A DNA stretch of 64,000 nt from Massilia sp. METH4 (GCF_037094685.1 NZ_CP146614.1:310001-374000), one strand, 5' to 3'. Counted from the first letter of the stretch, positions 9,556 to 21,136 are shown. Program-made: numbers and translations. Notes: generated by a model not told the origin, from the sequence alone.

Positions 9556-10800
9556 TCAGGCGCGGCGGCGGCGGCGTGCCACGGCCAGCACGGCCAGGCC
9601 GGCGCCCAGCATGCCGTAGGTGGCAGGTTCCGGTACCGGCGACGTCGGCACGTCCACCGTCAGCGCCGTCTGCGTGACCGTGGCGTTGCCGACGCCATCG
9701 AACCACAGGCCGGTCGAGAAGGCGATCGGGCTGTTCGGGTTCAGTTCGGCGGAGGTTTCGATGCCGGTCACGCGGAAGCGGTCGACCGACTCGCCGAATT
9801 CGATATGCTGGCCGCCTTCGGCGCCGGCGGCAAACAGTTGCCATTCACCGTCCTGCCACAGCCAGATGTCATAGCGGCCGTCGCCGACGCCGGGCAGCAG
9901 CGTCACGCCGTTGACCAAGGGGCCGCTGGACACGGCATAGTCGTAGCCCGTGGCCACGACCGGGTCGATCCAGATCGGCGTGCCCGTGCCGACCGGGATG
10001 TTCTCGAACACCCAGCCCGCCGTGCCATCGTCGATATTACCCGGCAGGATGGGATTGTATGGAGCACTACCCGGCAGTTCCTCGGAACGCACCTGGAAGC
10101 GCCAAACGCCGTCGGTTCCCACATTGCTGTCGTTGACCAGGCCGAGCACGTTCTGCGTGCCGGAGCCGATCAGCGAATAGGAATTGGTCACCGCGCCGGC
10201 ATTCCAGCCGGCCACTGCCGCCCGGCCGCCGAAGCCGCCGCTGCCGCCGCTGGCGTCCCCCGTTGTCCACTGCAACTGGCCGTAGCGGAATTCCATGTCG
10301 AAGTCGCCGGCGCGGCCGGTGCTTGCCGACTGGTCCTTCAGCACCAGCTGGAAGGTATTCAATTTGTCGTTGTGCTGGTTGTAATAGCCGACCGAATCCC
10401 AGGTGACCACGACGGTCTTGCTGTCCGGATTGGCCAGGTACACGTTGTTGGCGAACGGGCTCGGCAGGTTGGTCACCTGGTCGCGCGTGTCCACGTCGGC
10501 CCAGAACGGCGCGATCATCGCGGCCTGCGAGATCGGGAACAGCGACGGCGTGAAGCTGGACAGCGCGCCGGAGAACGAGATATTGCCGTTGTTGTTTACC
10601 CAGTAGGTGCTGTAGGCATTGCCGAAGAAGTTGATCTGGAACGGCAGCGTCAGCTCGGCGGACGAACGATCGTCGTTGGGCGCCATGACGCGGGTGCCGA
10701 AATCGCGGTCGCCGCCGAAGCCGCTCAGCAGCGTGTCGGCGCCAGCCGCGCCGCTTGCAAATGCTGCGCCTACCGCCAATGCGAGAAGTGATTTTTTCAT
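9556..10800 (-). CDS. PEP-CTERM sorted protein with NIDO-like domain
   Basis: A 414-residue exported protein. The start at 10800 is chosen because it begins a clean signal peptide (MKKSLLALAVGAAFASGAAG, cleavage near residue 20). An upstream start would add 26 polar residues. The region YSTYWVNNNGNISFSGALS through MIAPFWADVDTR and VTWDSVGYYNQHNDKLNTF follows the pattern of the extracellular nidogen (NIDO) domain. The C-terminus is a PEP-CTERM signal: VPEPATYGMLGAGLAVLAVA followed by an Arg-rich end, which directs processing by an exosortase and anchoring or release at the surface in exopolysaccharide-producing Gram-negatives. No exosortase gene is in the window. The ligand is unknown. Confidence 0.85.
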   Translation of the reverse strand: MKKSLLALAVGAAFASGAAGADTLLSGFGGDRDFGTRVMAPNDDRSSAELTLPFQINFFGNAYSTYWVNNNGNISFSGALSSFTPSLFPISQAAMIAPFWADVDTRDQVTNLPSPFANNVYLANPDSKTVVVTWDSVGYYNQHNDKLNTFQLVLKDQSASTGRAGDFDMEFRYGQLQWTTGDASGGSGGFGGRAAVAGWNAGAVTNSYSLIGSGTQNVLGLVNDSNVGTDGVWRFQVRSEELPGSAPYNPILPGNIDDGTAGWVFENIPVGTGTPIWIDPVVATGYDYAVSSGPLVNGVTLLPGVGDGRYDIWLWQDGEWQLFAAGAEGGQHIEFGESVDRFRVTGIETSAELNPNSPIAFSTGLWFDGVGNATVTQTALTVDVPTSPVPEPATYGMLGAGLAVLAVARRRRRA

Positions 10801-10963
10801 TGTATTCCCTGTTGATGGATTTGGATTCGCCGGGGCCGGCGCGCGGCAGGCCGTGCCATTCGGCGAGCGCATTATCATACATTCAACAGGACAGTATTAT
10901 GAAAAAATTATGCTAAAAATGTAACCGCACTGCCACATTGTCGTGGACAGGCCGGGAATGCGG

Positions 10964-11203
10964 TCAGCGGCGGCCGCGCGGCGTGAAGCCGGCGAGCGCG
11001 GCACCCACGCCATACTGGGCCTGGCCGGACACCTCAGTGCTCCCCTCTGAGCCATACGACCGGCCGAGCATGAACAGCGCGGGCACCATGAACAGCCAAG
11101 CCCGGGCGCCCCAGGCCAGGCCAGCCAACAGGGCGGTACCCAGCGCGAGAATCAGAAGGGCGAGCCGGCCGTGGCGGCGCGTAAAGACAACAGTGGCGTG
11201 CAT
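10964..11203 (-). CDS. Small hypothetical membrane protein
   Basis: A 79-residue protein of unknown family. It has two hydrophobic segments (LALLILALGTALLAGLAW at about 13-30 and AWLFMVPALFML at about 34-46) and a short polar tail ending in RGRR. A good ribosome binding site (GAAAGGAC about 7 nt before the ATG) supports translation. It is isolated between two other small minus-strand genes and no function can be assigned. Confidence 0.55.
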   Translation of the reverse strand: MHATVVFTRRHGRLALLILALGTALLAGLAWGARAWLFMVPALFMLGRSYGSEGSTEVSGQAQYGVGAALAGFTPRGRR

Positions 11204-11369
11204 CGCAGGTCCTTTCGGGAAAACCGCGGAACCATCTGCGCCATGGAGGCTCGCGCCACCTCGTGCAAATGCTCAGCGGAAATAATAAAGTCCCGAGTCT
11301 ACGAACCTGGCGAGAAAGCGCCCTGATCGGGCGCAAGGAAAGGTGCCGTCAGCGCCACCATGAGACACG

Positions 11370-11825
11370 TCAGCGCGCCTGCTTGTCCTGTTCGATCAGC
11401 TTCGCCAGTTGCGAAGCGCCACCGACCTGTTCGATGGTGAGGATCCTGTCGAGCGGGATCGTCATCGACTGCGGGCCATGCCAGTCGTTCTTCTGGCGGC
11501 TGACGACACGGTTGCCCTGCCTGCCGTCCGGCGTGGTGAACGCCTGCACGTAATACACGTCGTCCAGTTGCAGGTGACGCGGCCCTACTTCGCGCAGCAG
11601 GCCGTAGAACATCTGCCCGTTCTGCAATTGCACGCCATAGCGCACGCCGAGCGGCCCCGGCGCGAACGCCGGGTCGGATTGCTGGCGCCAGTAGAACAGC
11701 GCCAGCACGACCAGCGCCGCGGCGGCCACCGCGCCGACCAGCAGGGCGGTACTCGAACGCCAGCCGGGAGTGGGAATACCGCGCGGCGTGAAGGCGGGAT
11801 TGGGCAAGTCGCGGGGTTCGGTCAT
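11370..11825 (-). CDS. Hypothetical single-pass membrane protein
   Basis: A 151-residue protein with a polar Pro-rich N-terminus, one transmembrane helix at about residues 28-46 (LLVGAVAAAALVVLALFYW), and an outside or soluble domain of about 100 residues rich in beta-type pattern (GVQLQNGQMFYGLLREVG, LQLDDVYYVQAFTTPDG). The ribosome binding site AGGAG sits 6 nt before the ATG. I do not recognise the family. It sits upstream of, and on the same strand as, the small membrane protein at 10964 and 159 bp from eda. Confidence 0.7.
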   Translation of the reverse strand: MTEPRDLPNPAFTPRGIPTPGWRSSTALLVGAVAAAALVVLALFYWRQQSDPAFAPGPLGVRYGVQLQNGQMFYGLLREVGPRHLQLDDVYYVQAFTTPDGRQGNRVVSRQKNDWHGPQSMTIPLDRILTIEQVGGASQLAKLIEQDKQAR

Positions 11826-11984
11826 TGCTGCTCCTGTTGGTCAGGGAAACGCTTTCCTGGGTCGCGGTCGATTCTAGCCGTGCCTACCATGGGCTGCAAA
11901 CGGGCCGCAATCGCGCTGCCGCCAACGGAGCGCCAGCGAAAACGGCGCCCGCAGGCGCCGTCATGTTGCCACACGGGGAAAGAA

Positions 11985-12605
11985 TCAGCCGCGCAGCGCG
12001 CTCGCCGCCTTGGCCAGCGCGGTGATGTGGGCCCAGTCGCCCGCCTTCATCGCATCCTTCGGCGTGAGCCACGAACCGCCCACGCAGGCGACGTTCTTCA
12101 GCGCCAGGAAGGCCGGCGCGGTTTCCTGCGAAATGCCGCCGGTCGGGCAGAACGTCACGTCCGGCAGCGGGCCGCCGATCGCGTTCAGCATGCCCACGCC
12201 GCCGGCCGGCACGGCCGGGAACAGTTTCAATTGCTTGAAGCCCTGTTCGCGCGCCTTCATCACTTCGGAAGGGGTCATCACGCCCGGCAGCAGCGGCAGG
12301 CCGGACGACTTGGCCGCGCCGATCAGCGCGTCCGTCAGGCCCGGCGAGACGCCGAACACGGCGCCCGCGTCGCGCGCGGCGGCAAATTCCTCCGGCTGCG
12401 TGAGCGTGCCCACGCCGACGATCGCGCCTTCCACCTCGCTCATGGCGCGGATCGCCCCCAGGCCGTGCTGCGTGCGCAGCGTGACTTCCAGCACCCGGAT
12501 ACCGCCCGCCACGAGGGCCTTTGCCAGGGGAACGGCATGGTCGGGATCGTCGATCGCGATCACGGGGATCACGGCCGAGGTACGCATAATGTCGAGCAGG
12601 TTCAT
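11985..12605 (-). CDS. eda: KDPG/KHG aldolase (Entner-Doudoroff)
   Basis: A 206-residue class I aldolase that splits 2-keto-3-deoxy-6-phosphogluconate into pyruvate and glyceraldehyde-3-phosphate in the cytoplasm. Seen: the catalytic Glu in [34 protein letters not shown], and the Schiff-base Lys in LKLFPA. The start [10 protein letters not shown] at 12605 lies 4 bp after the edd stop. An upstream alternative would extend into edd. It forms a two-gene operon with edd. Confidence 0.95.
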   Translation of the reverse strand: MNLLDIMRTSAVIPVIAIDDPDHAVPLAKALVAGGIRVLEVTLRTQHGLGAIRAMSEVEGAIVGVGTLTQPEEFAAARDAGAVFGVSPGLTDALIGAAKSSGLPLLPGVMTPSEVMKAREQGFKQLKLFPAVPAGGVGMLNAIGGPLPDVTFCPTGGISQETAPAFLALKNVACVGGSWLTPKDAMKAGDWAHITALAKAASALRG

Positions 12606-12609
12606 GTCT

Positions 12610-14529
<1,920 letters not shown>

Positions 14530-14555
14530 TGTGCTTCCTTATCGATGAATTCCCG

Positions 14556-14568
14556 AAATTTTACTACA
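14556..14568 (-). promoter_or_regulatory. HexR-like operator upstream of edd-eda
   Basis: On the minus strand the sequence TGTAGTAAAATTT lies 27-39 bp before the edd start. The same TAGT..ATTT core recurs before pgi and zwf, and the regulator gene hexR is in the cluster. HexR is known to repress such promoters and to release on binding KDPG. The site assignment is inference from recurrence. Confidence 0.55.
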
Positions 14569-14676
14569 GAAGTCGTGAGGCGTGCTGCCTGGCTCGTTTG
14601 CGAGCGAAACAACCGCCCGCGCAATGCCCGAGGATGGATGGAAAAACAAATATTTTTCGCGCTTTTACGCCCAGAT

Positions 14677-14691
14677 GGTAGTGAATTTACC
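14677..14691 (+). promoter_or_regulatory. HexR-like operator and promoter upstream of pgi
   Basis: GGTAGTGAATTTACC is an imperfect palindrome (GGTA...TACC) matching the boxes at edd and zwf. A TATAGT -10-like hexamer lies about 12 bp downstream near 14702, so a bound repressor would cover the -35 region. The rest of the 219-bp gap between edd and pgi shows nothing else. Confidence 0.5.
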
Positions 14692-14748
14692 TCGCGATCC
14701 TGTATAGTTCATCTATCCAAAACTGACACAATCGGACACACAAGCCCC

Positions 14749-16398
14749 ATGCGCCAGCCACTGCTTACGACTACCGCCGCCTACCAGGCCCTGCAATCCC
14801 ACGCCGCCGATGCGAAAGACTGGCATCTGCGCGACCTGTTCGCCGCCGAGCCGCAGCGTTTCCCCACCTTCACGGTCGACGCCGCCGGCCTGTTCCTCGA
14901 CTATTCGAAGAACCGCATTTCACAGCGCACGCTCGAATTGCTGGCGGACCTGGCCCGCGAACGCGGCGTGGAACGCCAGCGCGACGCCATGTTCGCTGGA
15001 GAGAAAATCAATCTTACCGAACAACGCAGCGTGCTGCACACGGCCCTGCGTATGCCGCGCGGAAAGCAACTCGTCGTCGACGGCCAGGATGTCAACGCCG
15101 ACGTGCACGCGGTGCTCGACCGCATCAAGACCTTCACCGACAAGGTGCGCGCCGGCAGCTGGCTGGGCTACAGCGGCAAGCCGATCACCGACATCGTCAA
15201 CATCGGCATCGGCGGCTCCGACCTGGGCCCGAAGATGGCCGTGCTGGCGCTGCGCTCCTACGCCCACCCGCGCCTCTCCATGCATTTCGTCTCGAACGTG
15301 GACGGCCATGACATGGACGCCACGCTGGCCAACCTGAACCAGGAAACCACGCTGTTCATCGTGGCTTCGAAGACGTTCACCACGGCCGAGACCATGCTGA
15401 ACGCGCAGACGGCGCGCCGCTGGTTCCTGTGCGAGGGCAAGGAAGAGGACCTGGCGCGGCACTTCGTGGCCGTGTCCACCAACACGGAAGCGGTGACGAA
15501 GTTCGGCATCGACCCGGAAAACATGTTCCCGTTCTGGGACTGGGTGGGCGGCCGCTATTCGGTATGGTCGGCCATCGGCCTGTCCGTGGCGCTTGCCGTG
15601 GGCTTCGGCTACTTCCAGGCGTTCCTGGAAGGCGCCCACGCGATGGACGAGCACTTCCGCACCGCCCCGCTGGAGCAGAACATGCCGGTGCTGCTGGCCT
15701 TGATCGGCTTCTGGAACCGCGAGTTCCTGGACGCCGCGTCGCTTTCCATCGCGCCCTACCACCAGGACCTGAACCGCTTCCCCGCCTACCTGCAGCAGCT
15801 GGACATGGAAAGCAACGGCAAGCGCGTCACCCGCGGCGGCCAGCAGGTGGACACGGCCACCTGCCCGGTCGTGTGGGGCGAATGCGGCACCAATGCGCAG
15901 CACGCCTACTTCCAGCTGCTGCACCAGGGCACCGACATCGTGCCGATCGACTTCATCGCCGCGCTGCGCGCGACCCACGACCTGGAAGGGCACCATGATG
16001 CGTTGCTGGCGAACTGCTTCGCCCAGTCGGAAGCCTTCATGAAGGGCAAGACGGCCGAGGAAGTGCGCGCCGAGCTGACGGCCCAGGGATTGCCGGAAGC
16101 GAAGATCGACGAACTGGTACCGCACCGCACGTTCCCGGGCAACCGCCCGTCGAACACGATCCTGATGGACCAGCTGACGCCCGCTACGCTGGGCGCGCTG
16201 ATCGCGCTGTACGAGCACAAGACCTTCGTGCAGGGCGTGATCTGGGATATCGCCAGCTTCGACCAGTGGGGCGTGGAACTGGGCAAGGTGCTGGCCAAGA
16301 AGATCCAGGCCGAGCTGGAAGGCGCCGTCGACCCGGCCGCGCACGACAGTTCCACCAATGGCCTTATCGTGATGGCCAAGGGAGCGAAAGTCGCATGA
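14749..16398 (+). CDS. pgi: Glucose-6-phosphate isomerase
   Basis: A 549-residue cytosolic isomerase interconverting glucose-6-phosphate and fructose-6-phosphate. Signatures: [13 protein letters not shown], the substrate loop [12 protein letters not shown], the PGI motif [18 protein letters not shown] (second half of a longer match), [18 protein letters not shown], and [18 protein letters not shown] with the catalytic His. The reading frame stays open far upstream, but the ATG at 14749 (MRQPLLTT) gives the family length and lies downstream of the promoter. The stop overlaps the next gene (ATGA). Pgi lets fructose-6-phosphate from other routes enter the Entner-Doudoroff pathway encoded around it. 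Confidence 0.96.
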   Translation: MRQPLLTTTAAYQALQSHAADAKDWHLRDLFAAEPQRFPTFTVDAAGLFLDYSKNRISQRTLELLADLARERGVERQRDAMFAGEKINLTEQRSVLHTALRMPRGKQLVVDGQDVNADVHAVLDRIKTFTDKVRAGSWLGYSGKPITDIVNIGIGGSDLGPKMAVLALRSYAHPRLSMHFVSNVDGHDMDATLANLNQETTLFIVASKTFTTAETMLNAQTARRWFLCEGKEEDLARHFVAVSTNTEAVTKFGIDPENMFPFWDWVGGRYSVWSAIGLSVALAVGFGYFQAFLEGAHAMDEHFRTAPLEQNMPVLLALIGFWNREFLDAASLSIAPYHQDLNRFPAYLQQLDMESNGKRVTRGGQQVDTATCPVVWGECGTNAQHAYFQLLHQGTDIVPIDFIAALRATHDLEGHHDALLANCFAQSEAFMKGKTAEEVRAELTAQGLPEAKIDELVPHRTFPGNRPSNTILMDQLTPATLGALIALYEHKTFVQGVIWDIASFDQWGVELGKVLAKKIQAELEGAVDPAAHDSSTNGLIVMAKGAKVA

Positions 16399-17285
16399 GC
16401 GGATATGACGTGAAGGTCGCCTTCGATGGCGCCATGCAGGTGGGCGAAGGCCCGCTGTGGATTCCCGCCGAGAAGGCGCTGTACTGGGTCGATATCGATG
16501 GGTTGACCGTGCACCGCCTGCTCCCCGGCAGCGGCGCGCACACGTCGTGGATCATGACGTCGGAGCCGTCCTCGCTGGCGCCGCACGCCAATGGCGGCCT
16601 CGTCGTCGCCACCCGTGCCGGCTTCGTGCACCTGGACACCGGCACCGGCGCGGCGAGCGACATCGCCCCCTCCCCGTTCGACCGCGCGAAGGCGCGCTTC
16701 AACGACGGCAAGCCCGATGCGGCCGGGCGTTTCTGGGTCGGCACGATCTACGAACCGCGCGACCAGCCGGCCGCCGAGATGTACGTCCTTGAAAAGGGCG
16801 AGGTACGCCTGGCCTGGTCCGGCGGCATGACGAACTCGAACGGCCTGGCGTTCAGCCCGGATAACCGCACGATGTACCATGCCGACACCACCTCGCACCG
16901 CATCACGCGCTACGACTTCGACCTGGCCACCGGCGCGGTGTCGAACCAGCGCGAGATGCGCCAGTTCTCGATGGACAAGGAGAACGGCTACGGCGGCCGC
17001 CCCGACGGCGCAGCCGTCGACAGCGAGGGCAATTACTGGGTGGCGATGTTCGAGGGCGGCCGCATCGTCAAGCTGTCGCCTTCCGGCGAGGTGCTGGACG
17101 TGATTGCCCTGCCGGTGCGCTGCCCCACCATGGTGGCGTTCGGCGGCGACGACCTGCGCACGCTGTACATCACCACCGCCGGCAAGCGCCCGGCGGCTGA
17201 GCTGGAGCAGTACCCGCTGTCGGGCCGCGTGCTGTCGGTGCGCGTGCCGGTCGCGGGGCTCGTGCAGCCCGCCTATCGGCCGTGA
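16395..17285 (+). CDS. SMP-30/gluconolactonase family lactonase
   Basis: A 296-residue six-bladed propeller of the SMP-30/regucalcin/gluconolactonase family. Metal ligand positions are recognisable: Glu in VGEGPLW (about residue 16), Asn in [18 protein letters not shown], Asn in [12 protein letters not shown] and Asp in [14 protein letters not shown]. It overlaps the pgi stop by 4 bp and precedes zwf by about 120 bp. No 6-phosphogluconolactonase (pgl) is seen between zwf and edd, so this enzyme may hydrolyse 6-phosphoglucono-lactone or gluconolactone here (inference). It could equally act on other sugar lactones. Confidence 0.85.
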   Translation: MSGYDVKVAFDGAMQVGEGPLWIPAEKALYWVDIDGLTVHRLLPGSGAHTSWIMTSEPSSLAPHANGGLVVATRAGFVHLDTGTGAASDIAPSPFDRAKARFNDGKPDAAGRFWVGTIYEPRDQPAAEMYVLEKGEVRLAWSGGMTNSNGLAFSPDNRTMYHADTTSHRITRYDFDLATGAVSNQREMRQFSMDKENGYGGRPDGAAVDSEGNYWVAMFEGGRIVKLSPSGEVLDVIALPVRCPTMVAFGGDDLRTLYITTAGKRPAAELEQYPLSGRVLSVRVPVAGLVQPAYRP

Positions 17286-17305
17286 CGGCCGGCCACGCTG
17301 CAGGC

Positions 17306-17360
17306 TTGACGAATTTGTAGTATATTTTCGTCAAATTCCCATTTTCTGGTAGTAAGTTTT
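17306..17360 (+). promoter_or_regulatory. zwf promoter region with HexR-like boxes
   Basis: A perfect 8-bp inverted repeat (TTGACGAA at 17306-17313, TTCGTCAA at 17327-17334) brackets TTTGTAGTATATT. A second related box GGTAGTAAGTTTT lies at 17348-17360. Both share the TAGT..TTT core seen before edd and pgi. The 5' arm resembles a -35 hexamer. Control by HexR is inferred. Confidence 0.5.
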
Positions 17361-17406
17361 CAGCGGTGCCCGGCGCCGCTCCATCAATACCGAGACAAAT
17401 CCCATC

Positions 17407-18879
17407 ATGGCACTTTCCGATTTTGACCTGGTTCTGTTCGGCGGCAGCGGCGACCTCGCGATGCGCAAACTGCTCCCCGCGATGTTCTCGCGCGATGTGT
17501 GCGGCGACCTGCCGCCCGCGGCCCGCATCGTCTGCGTGGGCCGGCACGAGAACACGACGGAAGAATTCATCGAGATGGTCAACACGACGTCGCGCCCGCA
17601 CATCAAGACCCCGAAGGTCACGCCGGAGAACTGGGAAAAATTCACGCGCCGCATCGCCTACGTGGCGGTGGATGCCGCCGATCCTTCCAGCTACGGCGGG
17701 CTGGCCGAGGCGCTGCGCAACGACCCGGGCCTGACCCGCGTGTACTACCTGGCTACGCCGCCGGCCCTGTTCGCGCAGATCTGCGACAACCTGAAGGAAA
17801 ACGGCCTGGTGACGCCCGAGTCGCGCGTGGTGCTGGAAAAGCCGCTGGGCCGCGACCTGGAATCGGCCAAGCAGATCAACCGCGAAGTGGGCGAAGTGTT
17901 CGCCGAATCGCAGATCTACCGGATCGACCATTACCTCGGCAAGGAAACGGTGCAGAACCTGCTGGCCCTGCGCTTCGGGAACATCCTGTTCGAGCCGCTG
18001 TGGCGCCGCGAATGGATTTCGGACGTGCAGATCACCATCGCCGAGAAACTGGGCGTGGGCAACCGCATCGGCTACTACGACACGTCGGGCGCGCTGCGCG
18101 ACATGCTGCAGAACCACCTGCTGCAACTGCTGTGCATCGTGGCGATGGAACCGCCCGCGTCGACGTCGCCGGACGCCGTGCGCGACGCCAAGCTCCAGGT
18201 GCTGCGCTCGCTGAAGCGCTTCACGCCCACCACCCTGGCGCAGAACATCGTGCGCGGCCAGTACCGCGCCGGCCACGTCGACGGCCAGCCGGTGCCGAGC
18301 TACCGCGACGAGCCGGACGCGCCGCAAGGCTCGCGCACCGAGACCTTCGTGGCGATGAAGGCCGAAATCGATACGTGGCGCTGGGCCGGCGTGCCGTTCT
18401 ACCTGCGCACCGGCAAGCGCATGGCCGACTCGCTGGCCGAGATCGTGGTGCGCTTCAAGCAGATCCCGCACTCGATCTTCCAGCAGCCCACTTCGAGCTT
18501 CCAGCCCAACTCATTGGTGATCCGCCTGCAGCCCGACGAAGGCCTGCGCATGAACCTGATGGCCAAGACGCCGGGGGAAGGCATGCGCCTGAAACCGGCC
18601 GAGCTGGAACTGGATTTCCGCGAAACGTTCAAGATGCCGCGCATGGATGCCTACGAGCGATTGCTGCTCGACGTGCTGCGCGGCCAGTTGACGTTGTTCA
18701 TGCGCGGCGACGAGCTGGAAGCGGCTTGGGAATGGGTCGAGCCGATCCTGAACAACTGGGAGCAGGACGACACCGCGCCGCTGCCCTATTCGTCGGGCAC
18801 GTGGGGGCCGGCCGCCTCGTCGGCGCTGATCGGGCGCGATGGCTTGCAGTGGCGCGAAGAAGCACTTCCGGAGGACTGA
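17407..18879 (+). CDS. zwf: Glucose-6-phosphate 1-dehydrogenase
   Basis: A 490-residue enzyme oxidising glucose-6-phosphate to 6-phosphogluconolactone with NADP+ or NAD+. Seen: the nucleotide-binding N-terminus LVLFGGSGDLAMRKLLPA, the substrate motif RIDHYLGKETVQN with catalytic His, LRFGN and FEPLWRREWISDVQIT. The length is typical. It lies downstream of pgi and the lactonase and about 100 bp upstream of hexR. HexR-like boxes lie in the 120-bp leader. Confidence 0.97.
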   Translation: MALSDFDLVLFGGSGDLAMRKLLPAMFSRDVCGDLPPAARIVCVGRHENTTEEFIEMVNTTSRPHIKTPKVTPENWEKFTRRIAYVAVDAADPSSYGGLAEALRNDPGLTRVYYLATPPALFAQICDNLKENGLVTPESRVVLEKPLGRDLESAKQINREVGEVFAESQIYRIDHYLGKETVQNLLALRFGNILFEPLWRREWISDVQITIAEKLGVGNRIGYYDTSGALRDMLQNHLLQLLCIVAMEPPASTSPDAVRDAKLQVLRSLKRFTPTTLAQNIVRGQYRAGHVDGQPVPSYRDEPDAPQGSRTETFVAMKAEIDTWRWAGVPFYLRTGKRMADSLAEIVVRFKQIPHSIFQQPTSSFQPNSLVIRLQPDEGLRMNLMAKTPGEGMRLKPAELELDFRETFKMPRMDAYERLLLDVLRGQLTLFMRGDELEAAWEWVEPILNNWEQDDTAPLPYSSGTWGPAASSALIGRDGLQWREEALPED

Positions 18880-18981
18880 AAATGGGAAGTGCAAGGAACT
18901 TGGCCTTGCAAGGCCGAGCCGTTACGCGGGCGCGAAGCATGCTTTGCGAAACACCCGCTTCACCACTCCCTGAAGACTGAC

Positions 18982-19836
18982 ATGCTTCTCGATTCCATCC
19001 GCACCCAGCTCGATTCGCTGTCGAAGTCCGAGCGCAAGGTGGCACTGGCCGTGCTCGACAACCCGTCGCGCACGGTGAGCTCGAACATCACGGCGCTCGC
19101 CAAGAGCGCCCAGGTGTCCGAGCCGACCGTGGTGCGCTTTTGCCGCACGCTCGGCTACGACGGCTGGCACGAGTTCAAGCTGAAGCTGGCGCAGGGCCTG
19201 GCCGTGGCGCTGCCCGGCCTGAACGAGGCACCGTCGCAGGACGATCTGGCGGCGGACCTGATCAACAAGATCTGCAGCCGCTCGATCAACACGCTGCTCG
19301 ACCTGCGCAACAACCTGCACCACGAGCCGGTGCAGCGCGCGCTGGACATCCTGTCGCTGGCCAACAAGATCGAGTTCTATGGCCAGGGCACTTCCGGCAT
19401 CGTGGCGGCGGACGCACAACATAAATTCTTCCGCTCCGGCGTGCCCACCGTGGCATATTCCGACCCGGCCATCCACAACATCGCAGCGGCGCTGCTGCGC
19501 AAGGGCGACGCGCTGGTGGCGATCTCGCAGCGCGGCAACAGTCCGGCGCTGGTGCGCTCCGCGCAACTGGCGCGCGACGGCGGCGCCGACGTGATCGTGC
19601 TGGCCCCGTCGGGCACGCCGCTGGCCGACCTGGGCACGGTGCTGATCCCGATCGACCTGATCTTCAACACCGACCCGTACACACCAATCTCCGCGCGGCT
19701 GGCCTACCTCGTCGTGATCGACGTGCTGGCCGTGGGCCTGGCGCTGCAGCGCGGGCCGGAATTCCGTCGCAAGATGCAGAATGCGCAGAAAGCCCTGCAG
19801 GAGTTCGAGGTGCAGTTCGATTCGTTTATCGGCTGA
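18982..19836 (+). CDS. hexR: RpiR-family transcriptional regulator HexR
   Basis: A 284-residue regulator with an N-terminal HTH_6 domain (SKSERKVALAVLDNPSRTV, then NITALAKSAQVSEPTVVRFC) and a C-terminal SIS sugar-phosphate-binding domain at about 125-255 (IEFYGQGTSGIVAADAQHKF, ALVAISQRGNS). HexR proteins sense KDPG and repress central sugar genes. Position directly after zwf and next to pgi and edd-eda supports the name. The start MLLDSIRTQ at 18982 is chosen because an upstream start would add 31 residues with no family match. Confidence 0.92.
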   Translation: MLLDSIRTQLDSLSKSERKVALAVLDNPSRTVSSNITALAKSAQVSEPTVVRFCRTLGYDGWHEFKLKLAQGLAVALPGLNEAPSQDDLAADLINKICSRSINTLLDLRNNLHHEPVQRALDILSLANKIEFYGQGTSGIVAADAQHKFFRSGVPTVAYSDPAIHNIAAALLRKGDALVAISQRGNSPALVRSAQLARDGGADVIVLAPSGTPLADLGTVLIPIDLIFNTDPYTPISARLAYLVVIDVLAVGLALQRGPEFRRKMQNAQKALQEFEVQFDSFIG

Positions 19837-19851
19837 AGACCTGAGCCGCCT

Positions 19852-19911
19852 GGTGGCGAACAACCTTTTAGCGGACAACGTCCGCTAAAAGGTGTGCGAC
19901 ACCGGTTTTCC
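19852..19911. repeat. REP-like hairpin at hexR/dadA convergent ends
   Basis: GGTGTGCGACACC at 19891-19903 is followed by GGTTTTCC, and a decayed partner GGTGGCGAACAACC lies at 19852-19865. Between them CCTTTTAGCGGAC (19864-19876) pairs perfectly with GTCCGCTAAAAGG (19880-19892) over a 3-nt loop, giving a strong hairpin that can end transcription from both sides. The dadA stop codon lies inside it. Confidence 0.75.
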
Positions 19912-21136
19912 TCGGCATCCCCACGACGTCCCCGATTTCGCTGGCCACCTCCTCCGCCGTGGCCGCCGCCAGCGTCCACCCCAGATGCCCGTGCCCCGTG
20001 TTGTAGAACACGCGCGGCGCTCTTCCTTTACCCACTTTCGGCAGCAGGTCCGGCATCATCGGCCGCAGCCCCGCCCACGGCTTGATATCGGCCGTGTTCA
20101 CGCCCGGGAATTCGCGCCGCACCCAGTCGACCAGTGGGCGAATGCGGTCGTGGCGGATATCGCGGTCGAAGCCCGCGAATTCGGCGGTGCCGGCGACGCG
20201 GAAGCGGTGCGCGCCGAAGCGGCTGGCCACCAGTTTCGGCGCATCGTCGACGAGGCTGACGGTCGGTGCGGCGGCCCGGCTGGCCGCGTCGCCCAGGTGC
20301 ACCGTGATCGAGTAGCCCTTGACGGGGTAGACGTCGATGCGGTCGCCCGCCATCCTGCCCAGCGCGCGGCTGGCCGTGCCGGCGCAGATCACGGCGGCGT
20401 CGAAGCGGCCGATGTCGGTACCGCCCGCGTGCCCTAGCGTGAGCGTGACGCCGCCATCGTACGGCGCCAGTCCCAGCACGTCGTGCTCGCACAGCAAGCG
20501 CACGCCGCGGTGCACGCAGGCCGCCGCCAGGCCGCTGGTGAAGCGGTGGATGTCGCCGCTGCTGTCGCTGTCCGTATAGCAGCCGCCATAGTAGGTTCCC
20601 GTGAGCGCCGGTTCGATGGCGCGCATCTCCGATGGCGTAACGGCCTGGCGCACCAGACCCGCCTCGGCCAGCAGCCGCGATACTCGCCGCGCATGCTCGA
20701 AGCCCGCCTTGTCGCGATACAGGTGCAGGATGCCTTCGCGGCGCAGGTCGAACTCGATGCCCTCCTCCTCCGCCCACGCGAACAGGTGGGCGCGCGCCGC
20801 CACCGCCATGCGCGCCAGCGCCACCGTGTTCTCGCGATAGCGGGGAATCGCCGCCACGAAGCGCGCCAGCCAAGACACCTTGTGCCAGGTAGGCGCCGGG
20901 TGCAGCAACAGCGGCGCATCCGGCTGCGTCATCCACTTCAAGCCCTTGCGCACCGTCGCCACGTGATTCCACGCCTCCGCGTGCGACGCAGACAACTGCC
21001 CGCCGTTGGCATACGACGTTTCCATGGCCGGATAGCGGTGCCGCTCGACGATTGTGACCGAAAAGCCGCGGCGCGCCAGCGCATACGCCGTGGTGACACC
21101 GGTAACGCCGGCGCCGATGACTGCGATGTGTTTCAT
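19868..21136 (-). CDS. dadA: D-amino acid dehydrogenase (DadA family)
   Basis: A 422-residue FAD-dependent oxidoreductase of the DadA family that deaminates D-amino acids at the inner membrane. The dinucleotide motif IGAGVTGVTTAYALARRG is at about residues 6-23, followed by VTIVERHRYPAMETSYANGG as in DadA. AVICAGTASRALG and NTGHGHLGWTLA are the late FAD motifs. The last 13 codons (KTGVAHLLADVVR) are supplied by the palindromic repeat at 19852-19911, so the native end was probably near MPR and the tail was acquired. The gene stands alone, convergent with hexR. Confidence 0.88.
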   Translation of the reverse strand: MKHIAVIGAGVTGVTTAYALARRGFSVTIVERHRYPAMETSYANGGQLSASHAEAWNHVATVRKGLKWMTQPDAPLLLHPAPTWHKVSWLARFVAAIPRYRENTVALARMAVAARAHLFAWAEEEGIEFDLRREGILHLYRDKAGFEHARRVSRLLAEAGLVRQAVTPSEMRAIEPALTGTYYGGCYTDSDSSGDIHRFTSGLAAACVHRGVRLLCEHDVLGLAPYDGGVTLTLGHAGGTDIGRFDAAVICAGTASRALGRMAGDRIDVYPVKGYSITVHLGDAASRAAAPTVSLVDDAPKLVASRFGAHRFRVAGTAEFAGFDRDIRHDRIRPLVDWVRREFPGVNTADIKPWAGLRPMMPDLLPKVGKGRAPRVFYNTGHGHLGWTLAAATAEEVASEIGDVVGMPRKTGVAHLLADVVR

